17,043 nucleotides of DNA from Obelidium mucronatum (Eukaryota > Chytridiomycota > Chytridiomycetes > Chytridiales > Chytriomycetaceae), in NCBI GenBank assembly GCA_025765595.1, contig JAIVFH010000498.1, positions 1 to 17,043 of the forward strand, written 5' to 3'. Below are positions 15,776 through 17,043 of the stretch, in pieces; position 1 is the first letter of the stretch; every line of letters begins with the position of its first letter. A program made the position numbers and the translations under genes. The notes below the pieces were generated by a model. That model was not told the origin of the DNA and searched no databases. It worked only from the letters and a program-made list of their open reading frames with translations.

Positions 15776-17043
15776 TTACCATGTTTTCCAAAACATCAGC
15801 TTTGCCAATGCATTCTTCACAATCAAGTACCAAGAGAACAAGTTAAAGCAACTGGACGGCTTTGGGTCACTTTCTACCTCAGTCCCATTGCATGCATTTC
15901 CCTCAACATTGTTAACAAGACCGGAATCCCTACTTGATGTTTCGGCATCGCGGGTTGGTGAAAGCTGAGTTGGCAATGTCTCATTGCTTTCGTCCGTTGC
16001 TGGGACACGATAAGCTTCAACCAGACTGGAATCGTTATTTAGTATTCCAGTTTCGCAGGTTGATAAAGGCTGAGAAGACACTAATGTCTCATTACTGTCG
16101 TCTTTTTCTAGTAAACAAGAAGCTTCAACCAGACCGGAATCCCTGCTTGGTATTTCAGTATCGCAAGTCTTCATCGCCAATGCCGGATAGCTGTCATCAT
16201 TTTCTGACATACACGAAGCTTCGACACAACGGATCTGCTTATATAATCCAAGTTCCACAGGCCTAAAAATAAATTATCAGAATGCGTAATGGCGAAGAAT
16301 GTTTTTTTTTACCGTGTGGGGGATTCAACGGCAATCACAGATTCTTCGGTAAACACAGATTCTTCGGCAAACACAGACAACACCTCTTGAAAAATAGATG
16401 CGAACCCCTTCAAAGTGCGTGCCTTTGGATCGATGTGAACTAAACTGCTCAATGCCTTGCCAAAGGTTGAAGTCAACTTGTGCACTGATTGCAAACTTGA
16501 CTGATTGGACACTGAAATATGTCATCAGAAAAGGGGGTGAACCGAATCAAAACTTACCGAACGCCGCAAAGTGGGAATTCGTGGGCTCTGCCGAATCCCA
16601 CAAGTAGACACCACCAAGTCTATAGATTAGAATCCCCATCGCCCAATGGTCGGATGAGTTGGTATTGTACACCAAATTTTCACCGTCAATCAATAATCGA
16701 TGCTCTGAAAAGTTCTCAGGAGCGAGATAAAACTCCGTCCCTCTGTCAAGACGGGATGACTCGCGGTCTTCTGTGGCCATGCCGAAGTCGCACCATTTGT
16801 AAACACGACCGCCAAACTTATCCTGATAAAGAACATTGGCCATCTTGATGTCTCCATGAGCAATGCCACGGGAATGCATAAACTCTAAGGCAGACAAATC
16901 TGCTGACGAATACCTTCAAATCATCAATGCCCATTCCAGCAGGTCAGAAACATCTGTGAAATCCCAATCAAAAAAAAAAAAAATTACAGAAAAAAAAACA
17001 AAGTAATTGTACAAAACCTGCATCGCATGCCTCCAAAATGAGA
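15776..17043 (-). CDS. Protein kinase, third family member, partial at right edge, possibly disrupted
   Basis: Minus-strand exons, 5' to 3', are >17043-17018, 16953-16558, 16511-16313 and 16262-15776; introns are 64, 46 and 50 nt. The N-lobe lies outside the window. Visible are the hinge LILEACDA, DLLEW after the intron, the catalytic loop HSRGIAHGDIKMANVL, CDFGMA, YLAPE, SDHWAMGILIYRLGG, and the C-lobe end HIDPKARTLKGF. HGD replaces HRD, so this is also a non-RD kinase. The intron after the hinge has the same position and phase as in the kinase at 1738-3138, and SLQSVHKL matches SIQAIHKM there. The exon holding the catalytic loop has an in-frame TGA at 16916-16918 in the frame that fits both junctions, so the gene may be broken or the sequence may contain small indels. 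The tail carries tandem repeats of about 36 residues and ends with a hydrophobic segment after CFN. Confidence 0.7.
15915..16230 (-). repeat. Tandem repeat in the kinase tail, unit about 96-108 bp (32-36 aa)
   Basis: In DNA the landmark AAGCTTC recurs at 16012, 16120 and 16216 (spacings 108 and 96), and CCGGAATCCC recurs at 15921 and 16134 (213 apart, two units). In protein each unit has the pattern LVEAS/Y followed by E/T-DDS/DES and NETL, then C-D/E-T-x-x-x-x-DS-G/S. There are three clear copies and a partial one. The copies have diverged, and all copies stay in frame. Confidence 0.75.
16338..16379 (-). repeat. 18-bp minisatellite in the kinase coding region
   Basis: ACAGATTCTTCGGYAAAC occurs twice in a row, flanked by partial copies. 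It encodes the repeated EES(V) pattern (FAEESVFTEESV) after the kinase domain, with the period a multiple of three. Confidence 0.65.

Noticed and set aside
16900..16913. A 14-nt GT...AG segment in the right-edge kinase as a micro-intron
   Set aside because: It is too short to be spliced, and its removal does not restore the kinase fold.
16969..17000. Long poly-A runs near the right edge as a possible retroposon tail
   Set aside because: They fall inside the 64-nt kinase intron, as a T-rich tract on the coding strand before the acceptor.
1..17043. tRNA, rRNA, CRISPR or transposon features
   Set aside because: I looked for T-loop and B-box-like motifs, regular spacer arrays, terminal inverted repeats and transposase or reverse-transcriptase motifs and saw none that hold up.

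Overview
The window looks like a compact nuclear genome of a fungus, most likely an early-diverging zoosporic (chytrid-type) lineage. Protein genes are broken by many short GT-AG introns (38-113 nt where I could place them), intergenic gaps are often under 100 bp, and the housekeeping proteins (RPA1, PRO2, HMGB/Nhp6-like, neuroguidin/Lcp5-like) are eukaryotic. The phylum is an inference from gene style and from the expanded kinase and F-box-like families, not from a marker. I see no tRNA, rRNA, transposon, CRISPR array or prokaryotic feature.

Left flank (1-4681): a possible terminal exon runs off the left edge on the minus strand. It is followed by a decayed protein kinase copy (about 494-1398) and an apparently intact paralogous kinase in four exons (1738-3138). 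Divergent from the intact kinase is an F-box-like protein gene (3650-4681).

Core (4765-14013): a zinc-independent MDR-type (quinone oxidoreductase-like) enzyme on the minus strand diverges from a parvulin PPIase on the plus strand. The parvulin converges on PRO2 (glutamate-5-semialdehyde dehydrogenase, five exons). PRO2 lies 90 bp downstream of RPA1 (replication protein A large subunit, ten exons) on the same strand. RPA1 diverges from an HMGB gene (four exons), which is followed by a neuroguidin/Lcp5-like Sas10/C1D-family gene (four exons). I reconstructed the exon chains by hand; in every complete spliced gene the summed exon length is a multiple of three and the predicted proteins match family motifs across each junction.

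Right flank (14156-17043): a second F-box-like gene, clearly paralogous to the first, and then a third kinase of the same family whose 5' end lies beyond the window. The third kinase has a reading-frame problem just before its catalytic loop and a long repeat-rich C-terminal tail. The most distinctive feature is that the conserved core is bracketed by the same two lineage-specific families (kinase plus F-box-like protein), with fresh duplication and decay visible on the left. The core genes act in DNA replication/repair, chromatin, ribosome biogenesis and proline synthesis, and nothing in the sequence suggests they form one pathway.
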